Part shown: positions 43,501 through 53,719 of the stretch, piece after piece
How the letters are laid out: every line of letters starts with the position of its first letter
Position numbering within the stretch: position 1 is the stretch's first letter
Assembly: GCA_965204705.1 (NCBI GenBank)
Contig: OZ242006.1
Location: 3,038,001 to 3,102,000, forward strand
Direction of reading: 5' to 3'
Length of the DNA stretch: 64,000 bases
From: Bin5 sp965204705
GTDB lineage: Bacteria; Chloroflexota; Anaerolineae; Caldilineales; Caldilineaceae
The notes under the pieces: generated by a model
The model's database searches: none
Told to the model about the DNA's origin: nothing
Seen by the model: only the letters and a program-made list of their open reading frames with translations
Position numbers and translations under genes: made by a program

Positions 43501-44922
43501 CTATCCTGTCGCGCGCGCTAGAGCATCCTCCTGCGCCTCCGTTACCTGAGGGCCGATTTCCTCAAATATGGATACGGGGGCCTTGCCTTCGATGAAGACC
43601 TGGTCGACGGCGGGATTGATCAGCTCTTCGGCAATCTGCTGGAATCGGAAGGTGGGGCCGCGTCGCGGATAGCCCATCTGCAGCTGTTCGACAACTGTTT
43701 CAAGTCGTACGTTTTCCAGCCTCGGATCAGTTGCTCGCAGCGTACCCGCCCAGGAGTCCGCCATTGCCAGTAGCCCGGGAATGCGCCCCGATACCGTGGC
43801 GATCTTTTCCTGGTACCAGTCGCCTGTGAGCCACTTCATCATCTCCCAGACTTCGTCGTGATTGCCACGCTCGACAACACCCTTGTAGACCACCCACTCG
43901 TCGGGCAGGCCCATACAGGCCCGGTCCTTGGGACCGCTGGGAATGTGGGCGATGTCCCACTCGAACTCAGTGATGCTCTCTGCCAAGGCAAAAAACTGAT
44001 CGGCGCTGCGCTCGGCCATGGCAACCACCTCCGCCGGCAGCAGTCCGGTCCACATATTGGGGATACCGGTGGCGGTCATCTGGTTATTCTGGGCGAATAC
44101 ATTGGTGTCCCACATATTTCTTCGTACCCATTCGAGGCCTTCCTGTGCCTCAGGCTCGCCCAGGCCGCAGAGCATGCGGGTCTCTTCGTCGCGAACTTCG
44201 CCGCCATGGGTCTCGACGTGGTAGGAATAGCTGAGCCAGAAGCCCGGCCGCAGCTGCCCTCCCCAGCGGGTTATGTCGCCGCTGTCATCGCGGATGGTCA
44301 GGGTTTCAGCGGCGACCAGGTATTCGTCCTCTGTCCAGTCAGTCGTCGGCAGCGGCAGACCTGCTTCTTCGAATGCGGTCTTGTTGTAGTAGATGCTTGT
44401 GATGTCCAGGTCCGACAACATGCCCATGCGGATGTTGTTGAAGGGATCCCACATCTGGTCCCAGGCGAAGCCGATATAGATGTCATCGGCGTTGGGGATG
44501 TCGGCGTCAATCAAGGGCTGAAGATCGAGGAGCTGATGCTTTTCTGCCCAGGTGTCGATGTGGGGGGACCAGGTCGAAATGATGTCGGGCGCTGTGCCGG
44601 CGGCCATTTGCGTTAGAATCTTGTCCGGCCAACCGCTGCCAAGCGGCTCCCACTCCAACTTGGTGCCGGGGTTGGCCTCTTCGAAGAGTGGGAAGGCTTC
44701 GGTCTGGTTCCACTCGTCCCAGCGGACCCCAGGCGTATTTGCGTACCAGTCCCACATGGCGAAGCGGATAAGGATCTCTTCGGCGTCGGCCATTTCGCCG
44801 CCAGACTCGGCCATGTCACCGGCGGGTTGCGCGGCAGGGGCGCATGCCGTCAAGACGGCTGCGCCGACAACGACAGCGGAACCTTTCAGAAAATCGCGTC
44901 TCGTGCTCAGCTTGCTTTCCAT
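43501..44922 (-). CDS. ABC transporter substrate-binding lipoprotein, family 1, Tat-type signal
   Basis: Secreted sugar receptor of 473 residues. The N-terminus STRRDFLKG is a twin-arginine signal followed by a hydrophobic stretch and lipobox (LTACAPAAQ), so it is probably exported folded through Tat and lipid-anchored. The family-1 fold is seen in EWEPLGSGWPDKILTQMAAG, APDIISTWSPH and TSIYYNKTAFEEAGLPLPT. ATG at 44922 with AAGGAGGCAGATCG upstream. It heads the binding protein-MalF-MalG-PhyH set. The ligand is probably a carbohydrate. Confidence 0.93.
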   Translation of the reverse strand: MESKLSTRRDFLKGSAVVVGAAVLTACAPAAQPAGDMAESGGEMADAEEILIRFAMWDWYANTPGVRWDEWNQTEAFPLFEEANPGTKLEWEPLGSGWPDKILTQMAAGTAPDIISTWSPHIDTWAEKHQLLDLQPLIDADIPNADDIYIGFAWDQMWDPFNNIRMGMLSDLDITSIYYNKTAFEEAGLPLPTTDWTEDEYLVAAETLTIRDDSGDITRWGGQLRPGFWLSYSYHVETHGGEVRDEETRMLCGLGEPEAQEGLEWVRRNMWDTNVFAQNNQMTATGIPNMWTGLLPAEVVAMAERSADQFFALAESITEFEWDIAHIPSGPKDRACMGLPDEWVVYKGVVERGNHDEVWEMMKWLTGDWYQEKIATVSGRIPGLLAMADSWAGTLRATDPRLENVRLETVVEQLQMGYPRRGPTFRFQQIAEELINPAVDQVFIEGKAPVSIFEEIGPQVTEAQEDALARATG

Positions 44923-45635
44923 CGATCTGCCTCCTTGGGTTTGGAACACCTCTTGCCGAGGGGGAATGCCAGACATCAAGAGATATATTGAGCCGTAAGC
45001 GAACACCGCTCCTTTTGGGAACTACCTGCTACGTAACAGTTCAATCGGAGGACTTCAAATCAGGCAAGAATCTGGATGAGTACGATGCAAGTTTGCAGGC
45101 AGAGGCAACTGGCTCTGATTTACCGGTCCAGAACCGAATTTGCAGGATTCGCGAAAATGAGACACCCGAGTCGGCCTGACTATTGGCGTCGTCACAGTGC
45201 TGATATTGAGAATAGAAGGACAAACTAGAAAGAGTGAGCAGCCTACTGGTTGAGGAAGTCCGCCCAGTGGCCCGCCATCGTTCGCGGGCACGTACGCAGG
45301 CATTTGGAGCAGCATTAGAGAGGAAGAGTGCGGGCAATGACATGGGTCAGATTTGCCAGCTGTCCATCGACTGAATGTGTCTCTCCGAGCTGCCCCATTA
45401 CAGCAGTAATCGTAGATCGGGCGGAGTAGCCAAGGAGAGATTTCGCCGCATTTTACTACGGCGTTTGGGGTTGGGCAAACACGTTTCGCGTCTTCGGCGT
45501 GGGCATTGAAGCGGGCGAATCGCGGACTTGGACAATTAGCCGGACAGGAAGAACCGCGCCTTGCGAAGAAGGGAATTGAGGAGAGAGAGACCGTGCCTAT
45601 ACAGGACTAAATGCTAACGAAGGAAGAATCAGACG
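44923..45635. other. Intergenic region, 713 bp
   Basis: Lies between the DMFase-like gene and the family-1 binding-protein gene, both on the minus strand. It should contain the promoter of the sugar importer (an AT-rich CAATATATCTC is seen on the minus strand near 44980-44990). Open frames here are short, unlike known proteins and lack ribosome-binding sites. Nothing else is recognised. Confidence 0.5.
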
Positions 45636-47897
45636 TCAGCTGAATTCAGGAGGAAGTTGATCGGATTTTGAGAAAGCGTCCAGCACATTCTGTGTTATGC
45701 GGGAAACATTGTTTTCGTAGTTGTTGTGGGACAGACTTGCACACCAGCAGATGGAACCAACAGAGAAGACGGCCCCGCTGTTGGGCGTTTCGAAGTAAAC
45801 CATGTCGGCGTGTACACTCGGCGAGTTTTCAGGCAGCATGCTGCTGCCGGTCTGAAGAAAGTCCTCGATGACCGGATTGATCGACGGTCCGTGTCCACTT
45901 GAGGAGGCCAGCAGGAGAGTATGGTGGGGGGAGCCCAAATCAAAGTCGAGACGGTCCAACTCGTCGCCGGCGGCGCCTCCAAATATCAAGCCGAAGTCTC
46001 CGATAGTTTCGTCTGCGGCGATTCCCTCAAAGATGAAGGCCGCACGTTCGTCGAAACTACCGGGCTTTCTTGTGTAGCCGGGGGCCGGATCGGTCCAGCC
46101 CTGGGCAGTGAAGCCGATGCCGGTGAGCTTGTTGGGCGGCTTGCCGCGGTACCGCCACAACCCACCCAGTTCGCCGGTTGTACTGTGACAGCACTCCCCG
46201 GGCGCGGAATCCCAGGCGCGAGTGCCCGCCAAGCCCCTACGTACTTCGATGACGTGCGGCCGCTCGGGATCAACGCTGGTTACCCAATAGAAGCCATTAC
46301 CTCCCAGATAGGCGAGCCGCCCGCCCTGAGCGAGATAGGTTTCCAGTGCTCCCAACATCCGTGCGGTCCAGTATTCCGGGTGCGTACCGGTAACGATAAC
46401 TTTGTAATTGGACAGGAGGTCCAGCCCGTCCTGGTGCAAGTCGCCATCGGCGGCGACATCGTATTGATATCCCTTCTCTTCAAGCCAGTCGATCAGGTAC
46501 AGGTCGGCGCCCAGATTGCGCGCGCTCTTTGTTAAGACGTGGCGATACTTGGGGCGCATGTTCACGAGCGGGCGCAGGCTGGATGCGTAGCAGATGCCGC
46601 TGCCATCGGAGTGGCAATCATAGAGAGACTTTGCGAACTCGGGCCGCCCGGCAAGGTAGAGATCGAGAGGGTCCAGTTTGAATTCTTCTGCGGGCAAAGC
46701 AGCAAAGAAGCTCTGGGCGGCCTCCATCCGGTCATTCACATAGGCCAGATAGGTGAAGGTCGGGACCAGGAAAAGAATCGGGCCTTGCGTGGCACCGGGA
46801 GAAGAGCGGACCATGAAGGGTATGTGGTCCTCCCGGCCCTCTCCCCTCAAGCGTGCAGCATAGATGCCGCTCGGCAGGTCTTTGGGAACGGTGAGATCGA
46901 AGTCGGGTTGCCAGCCGGCATCCTCAAGGTCGTCCCGGTGGAAATGAATGGCGCCGTATTGATGCGGGGCTTGCTTGTGGTCAGTTTCCTCGGAATCCCA
47001 GTTGCGGCCGGTTACGGCGCGGGTGGGCATGTTGACTACGGTGCCATGCAGCCGGTGTGGGCCGGTGTCGGCCACTCTTGCAGACGCGTGGTCTTGAGAA
47101 AAGTCCCAGGCCGCGACCAGATCTGCTGCAGCAACTTCCTCGGGAGGAATGTCCCGTTTCAGGAGGTCGATTTCGCCCGCGTTCAGAGCCCGGCTGAAGA
47201 GGCGAGGGCTATCAATCTTACCGTTGTAAAGCCCTTGCGCTGCATAACGGGAGGAGGGATCTGTCTCAGGGCTTGAGGCGGCCATGAGCAGGGGTTGGTC
47301 GTTGCGGAGGTTAGCGAGAGTCTGAACAGATTCTTCAACAGAGATCGACGTGGAGTCGGCGGGCCAATCAGAGCGCGGCAGTTGAACGAGGTCCAGCAGG
47401 CCTGAACGGCTGTCGAAGGCGGCGGCGACGAAATACCATTCGCGGGCCCTCATCACGCACCCGGTACTGACGCGCGTGATTTGGTCGGCGTCGCCCAACC
47501 AGAGTTCAAGCGCGCCCTGCTCCCCGATGGCGAAACTGAAGCCACCTATGTCGTCGGACCATTTGCTCAGCAATCCCTGGGCCTCTCCAGAAAGAGGCGT
47601 AGTCGGCCAGATCCAGGCCTGGAGGGTAAAGCTGGTCAATTGTGCGATGGATGCGTGGTCGGGCGCGTACACATAGGAACCTGAGCGGGCCACCTGTCGT
47701 CGACCGGCCCTGGGCCCGTCAATTGCGGATTCGACGCGTTCTTCCCTAAAGCCGGGGCCGGCGGGATTCTCGTCACCATGGATCAGGCGGACCAAAGAGG
47801 CGTCGTAGCTTGGTAGATCGGTACTAACCATGAACTGAACTGTTTCGCCGGGAGCTACGCTGAGTTTGTCGGTGTAGCCTATCAATTCTCTTGTCAT
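45636..47897 (-). CDS. N,N-dimethylformamidase large-subunit-like protein with LamG-like insert
   Basis: 753-residue protein resembling the beta subunit of bacterial N,N-dimethylformamidase, an iron enzyme that hydrolyses amide bonds. N-terminal IGYTDKLSVAPGETVQFMVS is the typical beta-sandwich opening. A concanavalin/LamG-like domain occupies about residues 80-240 (LTSFTLQAWIWPTTP, WYFVAAAFDS, GKIDSPRLFSRAL). The C-terminal catalytic-type domain has VPTFTYLAYVNDR and H506-P-E508-Y-W, where a His-x-Glu pair resembling the iron ligands of DMFase is seen. The small alpha subunit found with true DMFases is not encoded nearby. A different small amide may be the substrate. It lies upstream of the sugar importer on the same strand. 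Confidence 0.82.
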   Translation of the reverse strand: MTRELIGYTDKLSVAPGETVQFMVSTDLPSYDASLVRLIHGDENPAGPGFREERVESAIDGPRAGRRQVARSGSYVYAPDHASIAQLTSFTLQAWIWPTTPLSGEAQGLLSKWSDDIGGFSFAIGEQGALELWLGDADQITRVSTGCVMRAREWYFVAAAFDSRSGLLDLVQLPRSDWPADSTSISVEESVQTLANLRNDQPLLMAASSPETDPSSRYAAQGLYNGKIDSPRLFSRALNAGEIDLLKRDIPPEEVAAADLVAAWDFSQDHASARVADTGPHRLHGTVVNMPTRAVTGRNWDSEETDHKQAPHQYGAIHFHRDDLEDAGWQPDFDLTVPKDLPSGIYAARLRGEGREDHIPFMVRSSPGATQGPILFLVPTFTYLAYVNDRMEAAQSFFAALPAEEFKLDPLDLYLAGRPEFAKSLYDCHSDGSGICYASSLRPLVNMRPKYRHVLTKSARNLGADLYLIDWLEEKGYQYDVAADGDLHQDGLDLLSNYKVIVTGTHPEYWTARMLGALETYLAQGGRLAYLGGNGFYWVTSVDPERPHVIEVRRGLAGTRAWDSAPGECCHSTTGELGGLWRYRGKPPNKLTGIGFTAQGWTDPAPGYTRKPGSFDERAAFIFEGIAADETIGDFGLIFGGAAGDELDRLDFDLGSPHHTLLLASSSGHGPSINPVIEDFLQTGSSMLPENSPSVHADMVYFETPNSGAVFSVGSICWCASLSHNNYENNVSRITQNVLDAFSKSDQLPPEFS

Positions 47898-48897
47898 CTG
47901 GGACTCCCGTCAGGGCCGATTCATGGTGGACTGTTTAGCTTAGATGCGGATGATCCTGCCCCCAAACTGGACGTCGACTGCATAAAAGGCCGCCTGAAGA
48001 AACGGACTGCACAAACCCAAAAAGGGAAAGGACGGCGCCGCTGAAGCGGTGTTGTTTCAGGCGTTCATACTGGGGCACGTCGCTGAGTTCATCGAATGGC
48101 AAGAGGCAAATCGACTGTCGGGCAAAGATGGCGAACTGACTACTTCTGGATTTGAAGTGGCAGTAAATGCAAGGCTGCATGAGTACCAATTCATGGGGGC
48201 TGAGTGTTCACGTGCTACTGTGGGCCAATGTAGCACATAAGCCAACGCTGTTCAAGGGGATAATCGCTCGTCGATTGGGAATGTAGATCTCTTCTTTTGG
48301 CGACGATTTCAGGATACAATATGGGCAGAGAATACGGCCTTCTAAACACCAGGATCAGATGCGGCAGTCGGCGACCGATGAAGAATCGTCAGAGGATGGA
48401 GAATGGCACAGATTGTTGTGGAAAGTTGAGAAAGGAGAATTAGGTTAAATCAGAATCCGTGTCTCATATGGTCCAGATTGAGCTGGCGACGAGAATTCTG
48501 AATTGCGTGTCACTTTCGGAGGAGAGGAGACCTTGGCAGCCAAATTCAATTTCTCAATTTCCGGCAAAATGTGTTACCTTAGATCACACTTATAACCGTG
48601 CAAAACTTTGGCACGTTCTGCACCCTGTGGCGCTTTCTGCCAACTGCAACGGTCGCCGTGAACGTGCCAATTGCAGGGAGGTGAGGCAAGTTCGTGATTG
48701 CGCCGATTGAAGAGAGTTGTCTTTGACCGGCGGTAAATGAAAAGTCGTCCACCGGAAATGAAGGGACTGTTGGAGTCGGGCCGAAAGTCCTTTATGGGAA
48801 GAATAGGCAGCGTCCATATTCAGCCACGGCGGGAGAAAACCCGCCCGTCGGGCGTAATTCGCGCGTTGTCATCCAAGAGAGGAAAACGGGCCGTCAG
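47898..48897. other. Intergenic region, 1,000 bp, between divergent genes
   Basis: Separates the DMFase-like gene (-) from copA (+). No frame here looks like a protein. Near copA there is a hairpin GGCGGG-AGAAAA-CCCGCC (48828-48845) partly overlapping a second possible stem GCCCG-T-CGGGC, the kind of competing structures seen in attenuators. The block before 48700 is moderately A+T-rich and may hold promoters; no clear -35/-10 pair or copper-regulator palindrome was found. Confidence 0.5.
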
Positions 48898-51501
48898 ATG
48901 AGCAGGACGAGACAGTTTACCGTCCCCGTCATAGGAATGACCTGCCTAGGATGCGCGGGGGCCGTAGAGGCGTGCAGCAGGCAGGCTGAGGCGGTCGTTG
49001 ATGCTGCCGTCAATTTTGCCAGTGAGCGGCTTACGTTGACCGTGGACGCCGCGCACCCGCAAGCCAACCAGGCCCTGGTTGAAGTGCGCCAGCTTGTTAA
49101 GCGCGCAGGCTACAAGATCCCCACGCTTACCCTGACCTTGCCGATACTTGGCATGAGCTGTACGGCCTGCTCAAATGCTGTCGAGCAGGCGATCAGGGGA
49201 GTTGACGGCGTGGTTTATGCCAGCGTCAACTTCGCTGCGGAACAGGCCCAAGTCGAATATGTGAGTGGCCTGGGGTCCCGAGCTCCGATAGTGGAGGCGG
49301 TCCGTCGAGCCGGCTACGACACTGTTTCAGCGGCGGCACCGTCGCCTGACGTCCCACCTGTAGTCAGCGAGGCTGGGCCGGCCGAAGAAGGAGAGTACGT
49401 CCCCGCACCTGTCACACAAGATGTTGCCGTGGAGCCTGTCGAGGATGCTGAAGCTGCCGCACGCGCCGCCGCGGTTAGGCACCAGGTCATCCGTTTGCTG
49501 GTGGGCGTCATTTTCTCGCTTCCGCTGGTGGTGATCAGTATGGGGCGGGACTTTGGACTTCTGGGTGCGTGGGCGCATGGCGGGTGGGTGAACTGGCTGC
49601 TCCTGCTTTTGGCTACGCCGGTGCAGTTCTTCGTGGGTTGGGACTACTATGTCGGCGCGATCAAGAGCCTTCGCAATCGCAGCGCCAATATGGATGTTCT
49701 GGTCGCGATGGGCACGACGGTGGCGTACGCATTCAGCGTGGCTGTGCTGGCCGCCCAATCCGCTGGCAGCAGCTTACTTGGGGGACACGTCTATTTCGAG
49801 ACTTCGGCAGTCATTATTACGCTAATCGTTCTTGGCAAGTTGCTGGAAGCGAGAGCCAAGGGACGGACCAGTGCGGCGATCAAGGAGTTGATGGGCCTGC
49901 AGAGCCGGACGGCGCGTGTGTTGCGCGAAGGAGAGGAGCTCGACGTCCCGGTCGAAGAGGTCATTGTCGGCGACATGGTCGTTGTCCGACCGGGCGAGAA
50001 GATCCCGGTGGACGGCGTCGTCGTTTCAGGCGAGTCAAGCGTTGACGAAAGCATGTTTACCGGGGAGAGCATGCCGGTGGACAAGGCATCCGGCAACCAT
50101 GTATTCGGGGCGACGCTGAATGGACGGGGGCTCCTGGGCATAGAGGCGACTAAAGTTGGCCGGGAGACTGCACTGGCGCAGATAATCAGATTAGTGGAGG
50201 AAGCCCAAGGAAGCAAGGCACCGATTCAGAGGGTCGTCGACCAGGTTGCCGCTTACTTTGTGCCGGCAGTGATCGGCCTGGCAGGGGTGACGTTTGTTGT
50301 CTGGATGTTTGCAGGCGCCGGCTTCGTGGCTGCACTACTGCGGGTGGTGGCGGTATTGGTGATCGCCTGTCCGTGCGCGATGGGACTTGCTACACCGACG
50401 TCGATCATAGTTGGAATTGGTAAAGGCGCAGGTGTAGGCATACTGTTCAAGAACAGCGTTGCCCTGGAACATACGCAGAAGCTAACCGCAGTTCTGTTGG
50501 ACAAGACGGGAACGATCACCAAGGGGGAACCGGCGGTCACCGATCTGGTTGTGAGCCAGGGCTTTCAAGCACTCAGTGCAGGTGAATCTACAGCCCAATT
50601 GCCCGTACCTGTTGGGCGAACCGACCTGCTGCGCCTGGCGGCCTCGGCAGAAAGGGGATCAGAGCATCCGGTCGGCGAGGCAATTGTGCGTGCGGCGCAT
50701 TCCAGTGGTTTGGAGCTGGCCGAACCTGCGAGATTTGAGGCGCTCGCCGGTCATGGGATTGCAGCGGAGGTTGAGGAGAAGCAAGTCCTGCTTGGCAATT
50801 TGCGGCTAATGGAACGTGAGCAGATTGATTTGAACGGCCTTGTTCCTCAGTACGAGGAGTTGCAGGCAGAAGCCAAGTCGGCGATCTGGTTGGCCGTGGA
50901 TGGCCAGGCGGCAGCGCTGATTGCGGTTGCCGACACGGTGAAGGAGGGCTCAAGGGAGGCCGTATCCGCACTCAGAAGGATGGGGCTCACGGTGGCGATG
51001 CTGACCGGTGACAACCAGGCGACTGCCGACGCGATTGCAAGGGAAGTAGGTATCAATCGAGTGATCGCAGAGCTGCTGCCTGGCCAGAAAGTCGACCAAG
51101 TGAAGGCGATGCAGGCTGAAGGGTTTAGTGTGGCGATGCTTGGCGACGGCATCAACGATGCACCTGCCCTGGCCCAGGCCGACGTAGGTATCGCGATCGG
51201 AGCTGGGACGGACGTGGCCATGGAGGCGGCTGACGTGACCCTCATCCGAGGCGACTTGCGCAGTGTTCCGGTGGCGATCGTACTGTCTCAGGCGACGATG
51301 CGGAACATCAGACAGAATCTCACCTGGGCTTTTGGTTACAATGTCGCTCTGCTTCCGATAGCAGCCGGCGTCCTGGCGCCATTCTTTTGGGCGCCGCCAT
51401 TTTTGCAGCAGCTTCATCCCATTTTGGCGGCGGCTGCGATGGCGTTTTCCAGCGTCAGCGTCGTCATCAATTCGCTGCGCCTGCGCCAGCTCCAGTTGTA
51501 A
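48898..51501 (+). CDS. copA: Copper-translocating P1B-type ATPase
   Basis: Membrane pump exporting Cu(I), 867 residues. Two N-terminal heavy-metal-associated domains with C16-x2-C19 (GMTCLGC) and C88-x2-C91 (GMSCTAC), separated from the membrane part by a Pro/Glu-rich linker. The transport motif C491-P-C493 (IACPCAMG), phosphorylation site D535-K-T-G-T, the HP motif in SEHPVG and the hinge MLGDGINDAPALAQAD are all intact. C-terminal NVALLPIAAGVLAP and MAFSSVSVVINSLRL are typical of CopA. ccmF begins 6 bases after its stop, linking copper export with cytochrome c maturation. The ribosome-binding site is distant (GAGAGGAAAA about 15 bases upstream). Confidence 0.95.
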   Translation: MSRTRQFTVPVIGMTCLGCAGAVEACSRQAEAVVDAAVNFASERLTLTVDAAHPQANQALVEVRQLVKRAGYKIPTLTLTLPILGMSCTACSNAVEQAIRGVDGVVYASVNFAAEQAQVEYVSGLGSRAPIVEAVRRAGYDTVSAAAPSPDVPPVVSEAGPAEEGEYVPAPVTQDVAVEPVEDAEAAARAAAVRHQVIRLLVGVIFSLPLVVISMGRDFGLLGAWAHGGWVNWLLLLLATPVQFFVGWDYYVGAIKSLRNRSANMDVLVAMGTTVAYAFSVAVLAAQSAGSSLLGGHVYFETSAVIITLIVLGKLLEARAKGRTSAAIKELMGLQSRTARVLREGEELDVPVEEVIVGDMVVVRPGEKIPVDGVVVSGESSVDESMFTGESMPVDKASGNHVFGATLNGRGLLGIEATKVGRETALAQIIRLVEEAQGSKAPIQRVVDQVAAYFVPAVIGLAGVTFVVWMFAGAGFVAALLRVVAVLVIACPCAMGLATPTSIIVGIGKGAGVGILFKNSVALEHTQKLTAVLLDKTGTITKGEPAVTDLVVSQGFQALSAGESTAQLPVPVGRTDLLRLAASAERGSEHPVGEAIVRAAHSSGLELAEPARFEALAGHGIAAEVEEKQVLLGNLRLMEREQIDLNGLVPQYEELQAEAKSAIWLAVDGQAAALIAVADTVKEGSREAVSALRRMGLTVAMLTGDNQATADAIAREVGINRVIAELLPGQKVDQVKAMQAEGFSVAMLGDGINDAPALAQADVGIAIGAGTDVAMEAADVTLIRGDLRSVPVAIVLSQATMRNIRQNLTWAFGYNVALLPIAAGVLAPFFWAPPFLQQLHPILAAAAMAFSSVSVVINSLRLRQLQL

Positions 51502-51507
51502 CGGGCG

Positions 51508-53598
51508 ATGATATTTGATTTCGCTTACTTGACGCTGGTGCTGGCCTTAGTCCTGTGCGTCTTTGGCATAGCGGCGGGATTTTGGCGAGGACGACTAGGC
51601 ACAATCGAGACCGAAGAAGGCGTCCAGCCTTCAGGGCACACAGGTTCCTCCAAAGTCCCGAACGGCGTCTCCTGGAGTGAAAGGCTCACGGCGAGCAGCT
51701 TTCACTCGATCTACGCTGTTTGCGGCCTGGTGGGCATTGCGGCGGCAATCCTCTGGTACGGCCTGCTAACAGACCAGTTCCAGATCAGCTATATCTGGAA
51801 CAGCTCGGAGCGTAGCCTTCCTACCTTCTACAAGTTCGCCGCAATTTGGGGCGGCCAGGCCGGAAGTCTTCTCTTCTGGACGTTCCTTCTCAGTCTGTTC
51901 AGTACGGCGGCAGCCCTTGCATTTCGAACGAGCCAGCGTACCTTGATGCCGTACGTCAACGGCACACTGCTGGCCAACATCCTTTTTTTCCTCACTCTGC
52001 TGGTCTTCAGCGCTAACCCATTTGAACAGATCGGCGTCGTGCCGAGCGACGGTAGGGGATTGAACCCGTTACTCCAGAACTATTGGATGGTGATCCACCC
52101 GGTCATGCTCTACCTGGGTTGGGTCGGGCTGAGTGTTCCCTTTGCATTTGCAGTGGCAGCCCTGCTGAGCAAACGCCTGGACAGACGCTGGGTACGGACT
52201 GTGCGGCGCTGGACTTTGATTCCATGGATGTTTCTCTCTGCCGGAATCATCATGGGCAGCCAGTGGGCGTACATGGAGTTGGGTTGGGGCGGGTACTGGG
52301 CATGGGACCCGGTGGAGAACGCCAGTTTTCTGCCCTGGCTGACCGCGACAGCATTTTTGCACAGCGTCATCATCCAGGAGCAGCGCGGCATACTGAAAGT
52401 GTGGAACGTCACACTGATCTGGCTGACGTTTACACTGGTCATTCTGGGCACTTTCACGACTCGCAGCGGTATATTGAGCAGCGTGCACAGTTTTGCGCAG
52501 AGTCCGGTGGGGCCGTATTTCCTCGTTTTCCTGGCTGTGACCACTGTCGGATTCTTGCTGCTCCTCTTTCAGCGATTACCCTATCTGCAGGGGGAAAACG
52601 AGATCGATTCGATATCGAGCAGGGAAGGGGCTTTCCTGGCCAATAACTGGCTGTTTGCAGGCATCGCATTCGTCGTACTGTGGGGTACGTTTTACCCGAT
52701 GTTCAGCGAGATCCTGACTGGGGAACGCATTTCTGTGGCGGCGCCCTGGTTCAATAGGGTGGCGGGCCCGCTGTTCCTGCTACTGTTTGTTCTGATGGGC
52801 GTGGGTCCTTTACTGGGATGGCGGCGGACAGGTGCGAAGGCGTTGCGGCGTCAGTTCACCTGGCCTGTGGCGGCGGCGTTGATCTCAGTTCCAATTCTCC
52901 TTTTGACCAGTCGAAATGTCTTTCCTGTTGTCGGCTTCAGTGTGTGTATTTTCGTTGCGGCGACGATTGTGCAGGAGTTTGTACGGGGAACTGTAGCGCG
53001 TCGGCGTTCAAGAGGCGAGCCGGTAGTTGGGGCACTTTGGGGGCTGATTCGACGCAACGGGCGCCGATATGGGGGTTACGTCATTCATTTTGGGATCGTA
53101 CTGATCGGGGTCGCCATTATCGGCAATGAGTTTTACCAGTCAACTACGCACGTCACTTTGGCTGAAGGGGATTCAGTTGAGCTGTCGGGCTATTCGCTGA
53201 AATTCGTTGCACTCGAATCGACGCAGAGGAGCAATCATACCGAAATTAGAGCCAATCTTAATGTGTCGGACGCCGAGTCGGGCCAGGTCCTGGGGAAGAT
53301 TTTCCCGCGCCGCAACATCTATGACAAGACGCCGGACCAACCTACCAGCGAGGTCGGGCTTCGCATGACACCTTCTGAGGATGTGTATGTGATTCTCAAT
53401 GGCTGGGAAGGCGACGGCAGCAGTGCAACGTTCACAGTTTACATAAATCCGCTGACGATGTGGATGTGGGTGGGCGGACTGCTTGTCGTATTGGGCACGG
53501 TCGTCAGTGTGTGGCCCCATCCGAAGTCGGCGCGTTCTTCTCGCGAAGCGACATCCCCATTTCCTGAAGGGGCGGCGGCCGGGCAGGCGTCGGCCTGA
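51508..53598 (+). CDS. ccmF: Cytochrome c-type biogenesis protein CcmF
   Basis: Multi-spanning haem lyase subunit of cytochrome c maturation system I, 696 residues. The WWD haem-binding signature runs from W260 (WGGYWAWDPVENASFLPW). Other landmarks are IWGGQAGSLLFWTFLLSLFS, PVMLYLGWVGLSVPFAF and TRSGILSSVHSFAQSPVG. The C-terminal periplasmic domain (about 530-660) precedes a last helix. It directly follows copA and is followed 121 bases later by a ccmI-like gene. Other ccm genes are not in the window. Confidence 0.94.
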   Translation: MIFDFAYLTLVLALVLCVFGIAAGFWRGRLGTIETEEGVQPSGHTGSSKVPNGVSWSERLTASSFHSIYAVCGLVGIAAAILWYGLLTDQFQISYIWNSSERSLPTFYKFAAIWGGQAGSLLFWTFLLSLFSTAAALAFRTSQRTLMPYVNGTLLANILFFLTLLVFSANPFEQIGVVPSDGRGLNPLLQNYWMVIHPVMLYLGWVGLSVPFAFAVAALLSKRLDRRWVRTVRRWTLIPWMFLSAGIIMGSQWAYMELGWGGYWAWDPVENASFLPWLTATAFLHSVIIQEQRGILKVWNVTLIWLTFTLVILGTFTTRSGILSSVHSFAQSPVGPYFLVFLAVTTVGFLLLLFQRLPYLQGENEIDSISSREGAFLANNWLFAGIAFVVLWGTFYPMFSEILTGERISVAAPWFNRVAGPLFLLLFVLMGVGPLLGWRRTGAKALRRQFTWPVAAALISVPILLLTSRNVFPVVGFSVCIFVAATIVQEFVRGTVARRRSRGEPVVGALWGLIRRNGRRYGGYVIHFGIVLIGVAIIGNEFYQSTTHVTLAEGDSVELSGYSLKFVALESTQRSNHTEIRANLNVSDAESGQVLGKIFPRRNIYDKTPDQPTSEVGLRMTPSEDVYVILNGWEGDGSSATFTVYINPLTMWMWVGGLLVVLGTVVSVWPHPKSARSSREATSPFPEGAAAGQASA

Positions 53599-53719
53599 CC
53601 GTGACCAGGCTTCGCCTCACTGGCACTAGATCGGGCATGCCTTCACCTTCATTCCGTGAAGTATTGGCTTGGGAGATAGCAACGAGCTGGCAATACAGCA
53701 CTCGCGTCCGCGGTGAAAT

